This document shows positions 7,939-16,664 of a DNA stretch of 25,868 nt, one piece after another. Position 1 is the first letter of the stretch. Every line of letters begins with the position of its first letter. The notes under the pieces were generated by a model, which worked only from the letters and a program-made list of their open reading frames with translations, made no database searches and was not told the origin of the DNA. Source of the stretch: Gracilaria domingensis (taxonomy: Eukaryota; Rhodophyta; Florideophyceae; Gracilariales; Gracilariaceae). Made by a program: the position numbers and the translations under genes. Location of the stretch: assembly GCA_022539475.1 (NCBI GenBank), contig VCMS01000471.1, positions 1-25,868 on the forward strand, in the 5' to 3' direction.

Positions 7939-10665
7939 TTAGGAGGCCTTGGAGGACCCACGGCCACGTCCGCGTCCACGACCGGTTCCACGACCGCGAC
8001 CACGTCCACGGGAGGTCCCGCGAGATGAAGCGGAACCTCCACGACCAGAGGACACCGACACAGGTCCGGCGGAGCTTCCACCCCCGCCGCTAGCCGCGCT
8101 CGCTGGCGCACCACCACTTGGTAAGGGAGCAGAAGTACCAGCAGGTCCCGCAGGGGTACCGCTGCTGACTACCGGCATGATATTCGCAGGACCAGTGGGT
8201 GGATGGAAGGAAGGCGGTAAGCTAGACGGAGGGATGCCACCAGAGGTCGGAGGAGCAAGACCACTAGACGGCCCTGCACCGGGGGTCAGACCAGTAGGCG
8301 GCATAGGAGCACCGGACGTCGACGGAAGCGGAGCCGAACGGAAACCAGTTGAGAAACCACTTGGTGCTCCTGTCCCAGTACTTGCTGGAGGAAGAGGAAC
8401 GTTGTGAGGACCAAGCGGAGTATGGAAAGGTGCCGAAGGATCACCACCAGGAGGTCCACCAGGGAGTTGATACGTACCAAGGCCACCAAAGCCTACCATT
8501 GGGGTCGCAGGTTGCTGTGACGCAGGAGCGTACGGGTTGAAACTTTCCACAGAGGGTCGATGTAACGGCGCGTGGCCTTCCACAAGGTTGCTCAACTGAC
8601 CAACATAGGCTGTCACCTCACGGTAGAGATTGCGCTGGAAGTAGTCGCGGAACTGTCGCAGCTCAGAAGTGCGCCGCTCGTGGTGAGCAACCACAGGGAG
8701 CAAGTTGGTAAGAGTATCCACAGCAGTGAGGATGTCATTTGGACCAGGACGGTTGAAGTGCACCATCGAGGCGTGGTTGAGACGAGCCAGAGCGCTCCGT
8801 ATCGCGCCACTATCACCACCAGGGGGCACCGGATTCACCGGAAGCGACTGGAAACCAACCCGAAGAGGCCCCTGGGCAGCCCGTCCGGGAGGGTGAGCAG
8901 CCGCCTGAGGGTTCGCCGGACCACTTGGAACAGGAGCAGCCACGCTGGTCGGAGGAGTAGCCTGTACAGGTGCCGACGGAGGCAATGCGGGGGACTCATA
9001 GTTCTCGGCAGCCACCATCACGGTATCGTCATTACCAAATGGGTCTTCGCCAGCCATGTGCTGCTGTTGGAGAGGCACGATGCTATGAACCTCCGGGTCG
9101 TAGACATCCCAACCCTGTTCAGGCCCCCAATTGTGGTTACTTACCGCAGTGAGGTAACTATCCAACTGCTGCGCAGTATATTTGGTGCCCTCCACGATGT
9201 TGGAGAGCCCCATGGCACGAATGTCGCCGACCACATCGTTGGGAATATTGAAGATACGACCAACTGGTTGAGTTCCGCTGATCCCGACAGACTTGTCAGG
9301 GCAGCGCGTGTCCCAAGTCACACCTTCCACGGAAGCCTGAAGGGCGAGGATAGCCACCATGACGGCCCACTCGCTGCGCGCGACCGACCAAACGGCATAT
9401 GCGTTGTTCCTCTCGAGGGAGATGCTACTACCAAAGTACGCAAGGACCGGCGGGGTCGGCACTTCCAGCCACTGACATACTTCATAGTGGTCCCACCAAG
9501 AGGGTCGATTGACATACCATGTCCGGCGGTTGTGGTCGCTCTGCGACCAATACTCAACGTTGTGGAACAGGAACATGGTCCGCGTACGGTTGTTACGGTG
9601 ACGAACACGGCTCTCAGCCATCGCATCGGTCGCCCACCTCCCACGGTCAGTCCAATAATTGGTATCTAAAGGGCGCTCAAACGCGACGTACTCCAGATCG
9701 ACCTCGATGTGCGTAGCAGGTTCGTCCAAGCGGTGAAGGATATCTACCAAACGGCGGAAGTAGTGGACCTCCCCATCGCAGCGGATGAAGGGGAGATCCG
9801 ATGGTACGGCCACGGGGATGTAGTATAGAAACTTCGTGTGTCGCTGCCGCGCATGGAAACACTGCTGTCGACCGAACTGGCTCTGCTTCTCGCCCTTGCG
9901 TGGTGGAGGAGGTGCCATAGGCACCGCCTCCAACCGGCGACAATCCCAACGGGCAATTGCGGTATACTGCGTGAGACCCATGTGGCGGAACCGCAAGGGA
10001 CAGAATGAGGAACTGATGTGGAAAGGCCAGTTCCCCAGAGCGACCAATTCGGCGGAGATATCGGCAAAGCGTGCATCATAGTGGGCATGCGGCTGCCCGT
10101 GCGTCCTATTAAGGTCATGAGGATTCAGCTGTTGAGCCTCCACCGTACCGGCCACCGCAAGAGGGTTAACATTGCTCGGACCCGCGACGGCCGCGTAGGG
10201 ATCATACCCACCGCGACCGTAAGGGTCTTGACGAGAGCGCGTATTCGACCGCGTGTTAGGCTTGAAGATGCCACCGCCGCGGCCGCGCGCTACCCCAGGG
10301 GTCTTGCCAGACATCCTCGACCGGGAGGCAACAGTTTCGCGAACCGAACGGTTGACCTCCGCCGAGGGGGAGACTTCAGAAGCCGAATATCCCTTTATAG
10401 GGTCATAGTGCGGCTCCTCCAATACCAAGTGGTTGGCCACCACGGGGGCCTCGGCGCCCGATGGAAAGGACACGGGTGTACCGGTCTGGGACGGCAGACA
10501 GGGCTGCGAAGAGTCAACCACGTGGTAATTCGGTTGAAACGGCGCCGTCTCACCCCCGGGGTCCACCACACCGGGAAGGGCGCGAGTGATGCCCTCCTCG
10601 GCACCGTCTTCACGGCGTTCGAACGTCATCGACCACCCCGTTGGGGAAGCGGGTTGATCACCCAT
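7939..10665 (-). CDS. Antisense 908-aa protein of unknown family within the retrotransposon
   Basis: A single uninterrupted frame is encoded opposite to gag-pol. The first ATG is at 10665 (MGDQPASPTG); the open frame extends to a TTG at 10716. Stop TAA is at 7939-7941. I recognise no known family. Visible layout: a low-complexity N-terminus with Gly/Arg patches (GVARGRGGGIF, about residues 120-135); a probably folded, Trp/His/Tyr-rich core (about 190-560, e.g. YWSQSDHNRRTWYVNRPSWW); a helical segment near 620-700; a long Pro/Gly/Ser-rich stretch; and an RG-repeat tail of about 40 residues (RGRGRGRGTGRGRGRGRG) that suggests nucleic acid binding. No signal peptide or membrane segment is seen, so it is not an obvious envelope. 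An AATAAA lies about 40 nt beyond the stop. It is intact while gag-pol is broken. Confidence 0.75.
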   Translation of the reverse strand: MGDQPASPTGWSMTFERREDGAEEGITRALPGVVDPGGETAPFQPNYHVVDSSQPCLPSQTGTPVSFPSGAEAPVVANHLVLEEPHYDPIKGYSASEVSPSAEVNRSVRETVASRSRMSGKTPGVARGRGGGIFKPNTRSNTRSRQDPYGRGGYDPYAAVAGPSNVNPLAVAGTVEAQQLNPHDLNRTHGQPHAHYDARFADISAELVALGNWPFHISSSFCPLRFRHMGLTQYTAIARWDCRRLEAVPMAPPPPRKGEKQSQFGRQQCFHARQRHTKFLYYIPVAVPSDLPFIRCDGEVHYFRRLVDILHRLDEPATHIEVDLEYVAFERPLDTNYWTDRGRWATDAMAESRVRHRNNRTRTMFLFHNVEYWSQSDHNRRTWYVNRPSWWDHYEVCQWLEVPTPPVLAYFGSSISLERNNAYAVWSVARSEWAVMVAILALQASVEGVTWDTRCPDKSVGISGTQPVGRIFNIPNDVVGDIRAMGLSNIVEGTKYTAQQLDSYLTAVSNHNWGPEQGWDVYDPEVHSIVPLQQQHMAGEDPFGNDDTVMVAAENYESPALPPSAPVQATPPTSVAAPVPSGPANPQAAAHPPGRAAQGPLRVGFQSLPVNPVPPGGDSGAIRSALARLNHASMVHFNRPGPNDILTAVDTLTNLLPVVAHHERRTSELRQFRDYFQRNLYREVTAYVGQLSNLVEGHAPLHRPSVESFNPYAPASQQPATPMVGFGGLGTYQLPGGPPGGDPSAPFHTPLGPHNVPLPPASTGTGAPSGFSTGFRSAPLPSTSGAPMPPTGLTPGAGPSSGLAPPTSGGIPPSSLPPSFHPPTGPANIMPVVSSGTPAGPAGTSAPLPSGGAPASAASGGGGSSAGPVSVSSGRGGSASSRGTSRGRGRGRGTGRGRGRGRGSSKAS

Positions 10666-11652
10666 GAGGTATAAAAGGCGCGAGTTGGAGCGAGAGCGTG
10701 CCACGGAGGATACCAACCGAGAGGGGGAACACCACCAATTGGATGACTAGATGAGACCTGAGGGGTCACAGAGAACGGGCACGCCGCTCAAGCGAGCCGA
10801 CACACCGTGAAAATGACCAGGGTTGTGCGCCGGCTGGACGGGTTCCGTGAACAAGGGAGGTCACAACCACCCCAGAGGGAACCTAAGGGATGGAAGGAGA
10901 CCGCGAGGAACCAGGTGGAGGGGCGTTGAACGCCGCGCAGTCGGGTAAACCCCTCGGCTGGACCTGAATCAAGCCTGAACACCACGATGAGGCAGACCAC
11001 TAGGTAGAAACGGCGTCAGCACCGGTACGGTCACGAAGTCTGAAGAGCCACGGGCAGGAGTCTCCTCACCCTCGACGCGGCCGCCCAAGGCAACGACACC
11101 CCAGTGGCGCCCTCACTCAAGCAGAGAAACAGTACGTGTCGGAACCAACGAGGTATCACCTCAGTACGGCACGGGACCAAGTGGCCAACGAAGAATAGGA
11201 GCGACACCACGAGGGGGCGGTGTGCCGATCGGTTGACAACGGCGAACCCCACCGACGGGAGGCTCGAAACCAACTGGTAAGCCGGGACTAACCCGCCCAG
11301 GGGGAGGACGGATAGGGGAAGATGGAGTGGCGGACTCCTTCGGGAGGGACCGAAGAGGCGAAGACAACCACGTGGTACCAGGCGCGCGACAAGATCAACC
11401 TGAATGGTCGCGGTTCGCGGTTTCGCGTTCCAATACCACGAGGGACGTAAGGTACGGTCGCACCTACCACAGGGGGGTACGGCGGCGTGGGTAATGGCGC
11501 TGCAGTGCATGTGGCGAACCGCGCCGTGCACCGCGCCATCTTCGCGTCATCGCGAGACGCGCCGTGCGCCAGGCGATGCGCGCCGACGACCGTTTGGTGA
11601 AAAGGCGGCAAACGCCGTGGGAACTTCGCAGCCACGGGGCGTGCCTGTCGGT
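10666..11652. other. Spacer between antisense ORF and 3' LTR; likely antisense leader/promoter
   Basis: About 1 kb without a convincing gene. Short minus-strand frames here (for example 11031-11531) begin with GTG codons and show no recognisable protein. It holds five CCANNTGG palindromes (10735, 10911, 11177, 11270, 11368) and a very GC-rich block at 11490-11640. By position it should contain the promoter of the antisense gene, but no clear minus-strand TATA box was found. Confidence 0.4.
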
Positions 11653-11662
11653 AGGAGGGGGG
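11653..11662 (+). other. Terminal polypurine tract
   Basis: AGGAGGGGGG followed by TC sits immediately upstream of the 3' LTR TG. This is the expected position for the plus-strand primer of an LTR retrotransposon. Confidence 0.8.
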
Positions 11663-11664
11663 TC

Positions 11665-12236
11665 TGTAGTATAGCTCGGCCAGATCAACGGGGGCTCTAC
11701 AAGACCAAGTGGTGACGTCACGGGCTCCCGGGCACGTGTGTCTACTGTACCACGTGGGACGCGCAAGCGCAGGCTTGGACAGGACTAATTAGTCTATTTT
11801 CGATAATTTAGAATTAATATTTACTAGGTAGTGTAGATATGTGGCCGGGGTGGTGCACCACAAATGCACCTCCCGGTGGCCCACGTGGCACTAGGCCCGT
11901 GAGAGCCGGAGGGGCGCTCGGGTGTACTAAACCCCCGAGACGCCAACCTCCCACACCAAATGGTAAAGTCAAGCACCAACTAGGCTAATTTGACACCAGT
12001 TCGGTTCTACAGTCACCAATTGGTAAGTCTAGTAGTCCTCTAATAGTTTTGCTGACCTCGAGGGTTATACGTGCCTGCCGCACACCAGTGCAGGCGTATT
12101 TACCACTTGGTCACCGTGCACTATAGGCAACGGCGGGTGCTGCCGACCTATTAGGTGTCACGCGTTTCACTCCTCCGCCGGGTCGAGCCCACGCAGGGCT
12201 CCCCACTAGCAGCTCGCACCGATCGGTTATACCACA
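11665..12236 (+). repeat. 3' LTR (572 bp)
   Basis: Same length and apparently the same sequence as 507-1078. It follows a polypurine tract at 11653-11662 and is followed by the duplicated CTGAT. It carries the same six CCANNTGG motifs (11705, 11750, 11881, 11956, 12016, 12103). Confidence 0.95.
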
Positions 12237-12241
12237 CTGAT
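12237..12241. repeat. Target-site duplication, right copy (CTGAT)
   Basis: Matches 502-506 exactly and abuts the 3' LTR terminus. Confidence 0.93.
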
Positions 12242-12477
12242 CGGTGTGCGGGGTTACCGTCTCGCAACAAAATTCATGAAAATTAGTGACAAGACTTTGG
12301 AAACGTTTTAATCAAGAGATATGGTTAATGATAATTTTTAAGTTTGCTGGAGTGCAGCTTCTTACACGAAACAGAAAGTAAGAAACGAATCACGGAGACT
12401 TCTAACGAAAGATAAAGCCAATGAACGATGTCTCCAACTATGATAAATTTTGATCTACGCAAGCTCGACCAACGTGT
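12242..12477. other. AT-rich flank right of the gypsy element, no gene seen
   Basis: Base composition drops sharply in GC after the 3' LTR. The sequence should be the continuation of the interrupted copia leader (minus strand) but nothing recognisable is seen in it. Confidence 0.4.
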
Positions 12478-13127
12478 TTGGTTTATTCTTATCCACCGCC
12501 TTCCTTCTATGTGAATAAATGGGCTCAGGTTACTAAAATCTTGTTTCATGACAAGCATGGTAAGCGCATGAACACGGTCATTAACGAACTACAGAAGAAA
12601 GATGATATATTTATAAGGCTTGTCAAACGTGATTTAGAATCACTTCATCTTTGGGTGTACAGCGACTCTTTTTTTGCAAGCAATAATGAAACTACCCCTT
12701 CACAAAGCTAAATTGTTCGGTTAGCTAATGCTTATCATAAATGTAACGTTCTACATTTCTAAAGTCATAAAAGCACGTGGGTTGTACGCTCCAAAATTGG
12801 TAAAGAAGTGTATGCGTTTGTAAGTGCTTCTGATTCTGCAATTATAGTCAACCAAGACTTATAAACCTTAGATGGTCAATTATTATAAAGATCTTCACGG
12901 ATTCGAAAAGTCAATTTGCAGTGATTACGAAGTAATTTGAAACCGCTCAAAGCTGTTGTTCATTGGTGTGTCGGCTTTCCGAGAATCGTATGAACATAGC
13001 AGAATTATAGATGTCAGATTTAGTTGTTTTTGCAACAAAGTTGCTGACGTTTTGAAGAAATTGATTAAAAAAGCTATATTATATGCGATTATTACCGGTA
13101 ACAAATGCATTTATGATACAAAGCGAT
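12478..13127 (+). pseudogene. Decayed Ty1/copia pol fragment (RT C-terminus and RNase H)
   Basis: The first frame (12478-12711) contains RLVKRDLESLHLWVYSDSFF followed by ASNN and TPSQ, close to copia RNase H where an Asp-Ala-Ser-Phe-Ala-Asn-Asn block is usual. After the TAA the match continues in pieces: KCNVLHF, then WVVRSKIGKEVYAFVSASDSA, then FREYEHSRIIDVRF and VADVLKKLIKKAILYAIITG, the last matching the copia ADALTK region. Several stops and frame changes separate the pieces, so it is an old relic. It lies on the opposite strand to the gag relic at 1-420 and is probably a different insertion. Confidence 0.65.
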
Positions 13128-14430
13128 GACTCATTAGTGTCTGAAAGTAGGCAAAGCAATTACTATTTGTTTGTTAATGAAAAAGAAGTAATGGTTTCAA
13201 TTTTTTGTTCCTTGTGCAATAAGCGCTACGAATTTTGGTAGTGCGTGGATGACATTCTGAACGTAAAGTACAGAGTGTATCTATTGAGTTGTACTTTGCG
13301 CCAATTAGCTTTAGTAGGCCATTATAGAAAGAAAAGAAGATTGGGCTCAAGAGTCTTACACTCCGTCACAATTGTTGTTGTTTTCATTAAAATTGTTCTT
13401 GCAAACGACAATATGGGGTATAAACGGAGCACCGATATGGTGCTGACGCATGTATGAATTTGATTGATACAAGCGCGAGCCGTGTTAAAGATCGCCCGCG
13501 AGCTCGCCTGCAGCTGTGACTGCAGGCGACGTTCATGACTGCGTAGTTAAGTCGCTGGGCGCATTGCTATAAGGATAGCCCTCCGGAGAGGTCAAAAGAG
13601 TTTTCAGATAAGTATTAAGTAAAAACACTTTCTTTGGTGCGAAGAGACGCACCAGCCCAGAGCGATCTTGCTCACTTCCGATTGTACGAAAGCTCGCTCT
13701 GCAGAGCTCGATTTCGTTTACACGACACTTTCGTAGTATTCTTGTGAGGCGCATATGCTTCCAATTACAGGATACTTACAGGGACATTCTAGAATGTCCT
13801 GTAAGGATCTAAAAATACCTGGAGCTATGTAGAATATTCTAGAAGGCACTACAAATCTCTCTTTATTTCTTTTTAGAGATGTGCAATTTCTACGTTTAAG
13901 AAGCACAGGCGCTTCTGGATGTTTCTGAATGACTTGTTTAGAATTCTTTACTTTAATCTAAAATTTCTAGAAGCTCCCAAACAAAGTGTTAGAAATAGCT
14001 CAATGGCTGGGAGCTTCAGAGGAGGAACTAGTAAGGCATTAGTAAGGCGACAAAGTGACTAGAATTAATTTTGCGATAGAGTAGAAATTAGAAATGCGTA
14101 GAAATGGTTTCAACGATTTGCTACCCTTAAACGAAAGCTAGAATAGAGGGTAGCAATCTTCTCTATAAGCAGGGTTGCATTCGAGTTGACCATTGTTTGG
14201 TTCTCTCCAACCAGCCACCAATCATCACATCTCGACATAAACAGCAACACTTGCTGGTCAACCTTTCCGTCAACTTTGTTTTCTTTGCTCCTTGTAGTGT
14301 GGTGTGGTTGCGTCAATTGTCATGCACTCTCCTCTTGATCACTTGGTGGTTCTGGCCTTTCACTTTTTTTTCTTTGTTTTATCCTTTGCCTACCTCTGGC
14401 TATTGGCTCCTATTATTTTCTTTTATTATT
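13128..14430. other. AT-rich intergenic region, no supported gene
   Basis: Only short frames without recognisable similarity are present. The region contains a perfect 9-bp hairpin (13505-13513 with 13520-13528, CGCCTGCAG/CTGCAGGCG) and a cluster of TTCTAGAA palindromes at 13776-13972. It is probably repeat-derived DNA. Confidence 0.5.
13776..13972. promoter_or_regulatory. Cluster of heat-shock-element-like sites
   Basis: Three TTCTAGAA cores occur within 200 bp: in a near-perfect inverted repeat at 13776-13804, in GAATATTCTAGAA at 13832-13844 (a perfect GAAnnTTCnnGAA array), and at 13965-13972. This is the consensus bound by heat-shock factor. No gene start lies close by, so the target is unclear. 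It may be part of an old LTR. Confidence 0.35.
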
Positions 14431-14608
14431 TCGAGTTCGTTTCTGAAGTTTGACACAGACTTTTGCCGAGTGAAGTCGAGCTGTGTCGGAAATTTGGCAC
14501 GGGCTTTAGCCGTTTGGTTTCGAATCTGTGTCTGAAGTTTGACGCAGAATTTAGCCGAATTATTTCGAGTCCTCGTCTGGAGTTGGCGTGGGCTTTAGCC
14601 GTTTTTAT
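14431..14608 (+). repeat. Diverged 45-bp tandem repeat, four units
   Basis: Units start TCGA at 14431, 14476, 14520 and 14565 with lengths 45, 44, 45 and about 43. They share TCGAG, a TGAAGTTTGA-like middle and CTTTAGCCG near the end. A period of 15 codons gives peptide repeats such as ELCRKFGTGFSRL and NLCLKFDAEFSRI, but the 44-bp unit breaks the frame. It may be a relic of a repetitive coding region. Confidence 0.6.
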
Positions 14609-14918
14609 TTGTTGTTTATTTTATTGTGCACATCTGCACATTGCCATTAATTTGGCTGGTACCCCCTGGCACTTCCGTTGGGTTTGTCACCACCCGCGTC
14701 ATTCCGTTCAAAAATGACGTCCACAATTCTGATGATAAATTACAAATTTAATATTAGTTACATACTTTTCTCTCGAAAGGAAACGAACTCGTCAATTCTT
14801 CAGGTTTAAACGAAATACAGATAAATGATGAGGTAGGTCTATTGTATAGAAGGTGGACAATTTTTCCGGTTCAAAGGATTCAGCTTGACCGCGATTGTTA
14901 GAACTAAAGCCTTTGGAT

Positions 14919-16143
14919 TTAGCTAGCAGTAACCGTTCGGAAATCATGCCCTGAAACACCTAGCAAATAGAGAACGCTAGCAAGACTCTTACTCCCAATT
15001 CTCCCGCTGTGGACAGAGTCCAGTGCATCTGGTTGATCAAAGGCAATGCTCATACCAACACTCTCCAGCATCTTTGCACTAACCGGACCGTCGCCCACTG
15101 CAATGACTTGTTCAGAGTCAATGCGTTCCTGCATCGCTAACATCGCAATAAGATCAGACTTTCGTTGAGCATCAACAACAGGTTCCTTAAGTGTTCCAGT
15201 GAAACATTCCCGCCGAATCGATTTCAACAACATTGCCGAAGACGAAGTCTAGGTCAAGAGCTTCTTTCGCAGCCATGGCGATGTCTTTCGAGCCAGAAGA
15301 CACGATGGCGAGTTTACATCCTAGACGTTTCAGACCCTTGCACAATTCGACAGCGCCATTTGTGTAAACCAAGCTTTGAACTGATCTGCTGTTCACTTCC
15401 TCCGCATTGAATCCTTTTAGTAGCTGTACTCTGAAGCGAACCCACTCCAAACCACTGATTTCTCCGCTACGGAACTTCTGCTCCTCCTCGTTTGGCACGT
15501 CTATATTGGCTGCATGAAGCAAGATATTGATGGAATCACACTGAACAAGAGTCCAACTGAGGTCGAAGACGACCATTCTCTTGGCCTTGCGAGATACGTT
15601 GCCCTTCTGGAGGGCAAGATCGCACTGAAATTCAGTTCGACCGAGCTCAAAAAGCTGGCGTTGAAGCTTTGGTATTACCAGCTCGTCTGCGACGGTCATG
15701 GTGAATTCCAAGCACATATACTTATCTCCCTCCTCTGTGAGACGATTTATAGAGATGATCTTAGCATCACCGTCGAGCAAAATTTGAGCTACCTTTGCGA
15801 GTAGTTTTGGCGGAATAAAGCCGGGAGAAAACACAGTGAGAATGTATTGATCCTTGATCACAGAATAGGATGACAAAGACGATGTGGAGATGTGAGCGGG
15901 ACCGCGTGCAACGTTGAAGTGAACCTGAATTTGAGCCTTGTGAGCGCGGAAGAGAATTTCCTTTACTGCGTCATGAGCGCCCTTGGCTGATATAAGCGCC
16001 GTTGCGATGAAGCGATTGCGCACGACGAGCTGGCCAAAGTCGATGAGCTCTGAATCTTCTGTAGAGAGTACGTGCATGACAGACGCGAGCGCTCCTGGCG
16101 ACTGCTTTCCGCACAAGGTGACGATAACGTTTTGAGGGTCCAT
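14919..16143 (-). CDS. Phosphoserine phosphatase-like (SerB) protein with two ACT domains; frameshifted, catalytic residues lost
   Basis: The start is ATG 16143. The layout ACT (about 5-80), ACT (about 97-180), HAD phosphatase (about 190-400) is that of SerB2-type phosphoserine phosphatases, which make serine and can bind amino acids through ACT. One extra base in a short T run at about 15201-15206 shifts the frame after GMF. The protein continues in the next frame as TGTLKEPVVDAQRK and ends at TAA 14919-14921; with that base ignored it is 407 aa. Motif I reads FDLSWT: the nucleophile Asp194 is kept but the acid/base Asp is Ser196. Motif IV reads GDGPVSAKM: Asp351 is kept but the second Asp is Ser355. 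Ser-Ser-Gly and the motif III Lys328 are present. A pseudo-phosphatase with a sensing role is likely. Confidence 0.75.
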
Positions 16144-16664
16144 GACACAACCTTGGTGGCTTCTTGGAAGCAAAGCAGGTCGGACTTTGGGCACAAAGAC
16201 TAGACGATTTTGTGTGTAGCAGAGGCCCAGTGCTGTCGCGAGGGGCTGGACTTCAAATTCTCAACCAGCGTAGGCTTGGAGTGGCTTCGACCAAGTCATT
16301 GATTTGTGAGTCAGAAGGGGTTTCAAGGCACTCCCTCTCGAGGAGCACTCCTCGCCTCGTCTTGCAGCGTGGATGATACCGCTGGACGGGGCGCAGAGGC
16401 GTGTGGTCCTGGAAGCTTTTTCTGAGAAGGCCCGTTTGTCCCATCGTCGATTCGTCGTACCGTACCGCATGTGCTCGAGCTCCCTTGCGCAGTTTCAGAG
16501 CGCTTGACAGCAAGATATTTTTACAGTGACGCCGGCCAGGCGTGCAATGTTCGCCGTGGCAGCTGGATCAACGCGGAGCACGACACACTCTGGACGTCTT
16601 CGCCGTCGCGTCGCGCGTGCGTTGTGCTGCGTCCTGTTTGCTGCGCGAGCAGTTTGTGGGAACC
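16144..16664. other. Divergent intergenic region between SerB-like and GRWD1 genes
   Basis: 521 bp separates the two ATG codons of the divergently transcribed genes and so should hold both promoters. No TATA consensus stands out. A minus-strand ATG frame at 16470-16261 is open but unrecognisable. It could be an upstream exon or transit peptide of the SerB-like gene, which cannot be shown here. Confidence 0.4.

Larger units (their letters stand above)
507..12236 (+). mobile_element. Full-length Ty3/gypsy (chromovirus-type) LTR retrotransposon, 11.73 kb
   Basis: The element is bounded by two 572-bp direct repeats that start TGTAGT and end CCACA, flanked by the 5-bp target duplication CTGAT (502-506 and 12237-12241). 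Inside, in order: a primer-binding site, gag, pol with the order protease, RT, RNase H, integrase (Ty3/gypsy order), a chromodomain ORF, a G-rich tract, an antisense ORF module, and a terminal polypurine tract 2 nt before the 3' LTR. The LTRs look identical by eye, which implies recent insertion. The sense coding region is nevertheless interrupted at several places, so this copy is probably not autonomous unless some breaks are assembly errors. The extra antisense module makes it longer than typical chromoviruses. Confidence 0.95.

Noticed and set aside
8572..9669. Plus-strand ORF of 365 codons
   Set aside because: It lies wholly opposite the antisense 908-aa ORF, has no recognisable domain and looks like its shadow.
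10669..10678. Plus-strand TATAAAAG box
   Set aside because: It falls inside the start of the antisense coding region and faces no sense gene, so it is probably chance.
11031..11531. Minus-strand 166-codon ORF upstream of the antisense gene
   Set aside because: It starts with GTG, translates to Arg/Leu/Pro-rich sequence without motifs, and lies in GC-rich DNA where stops are rare.
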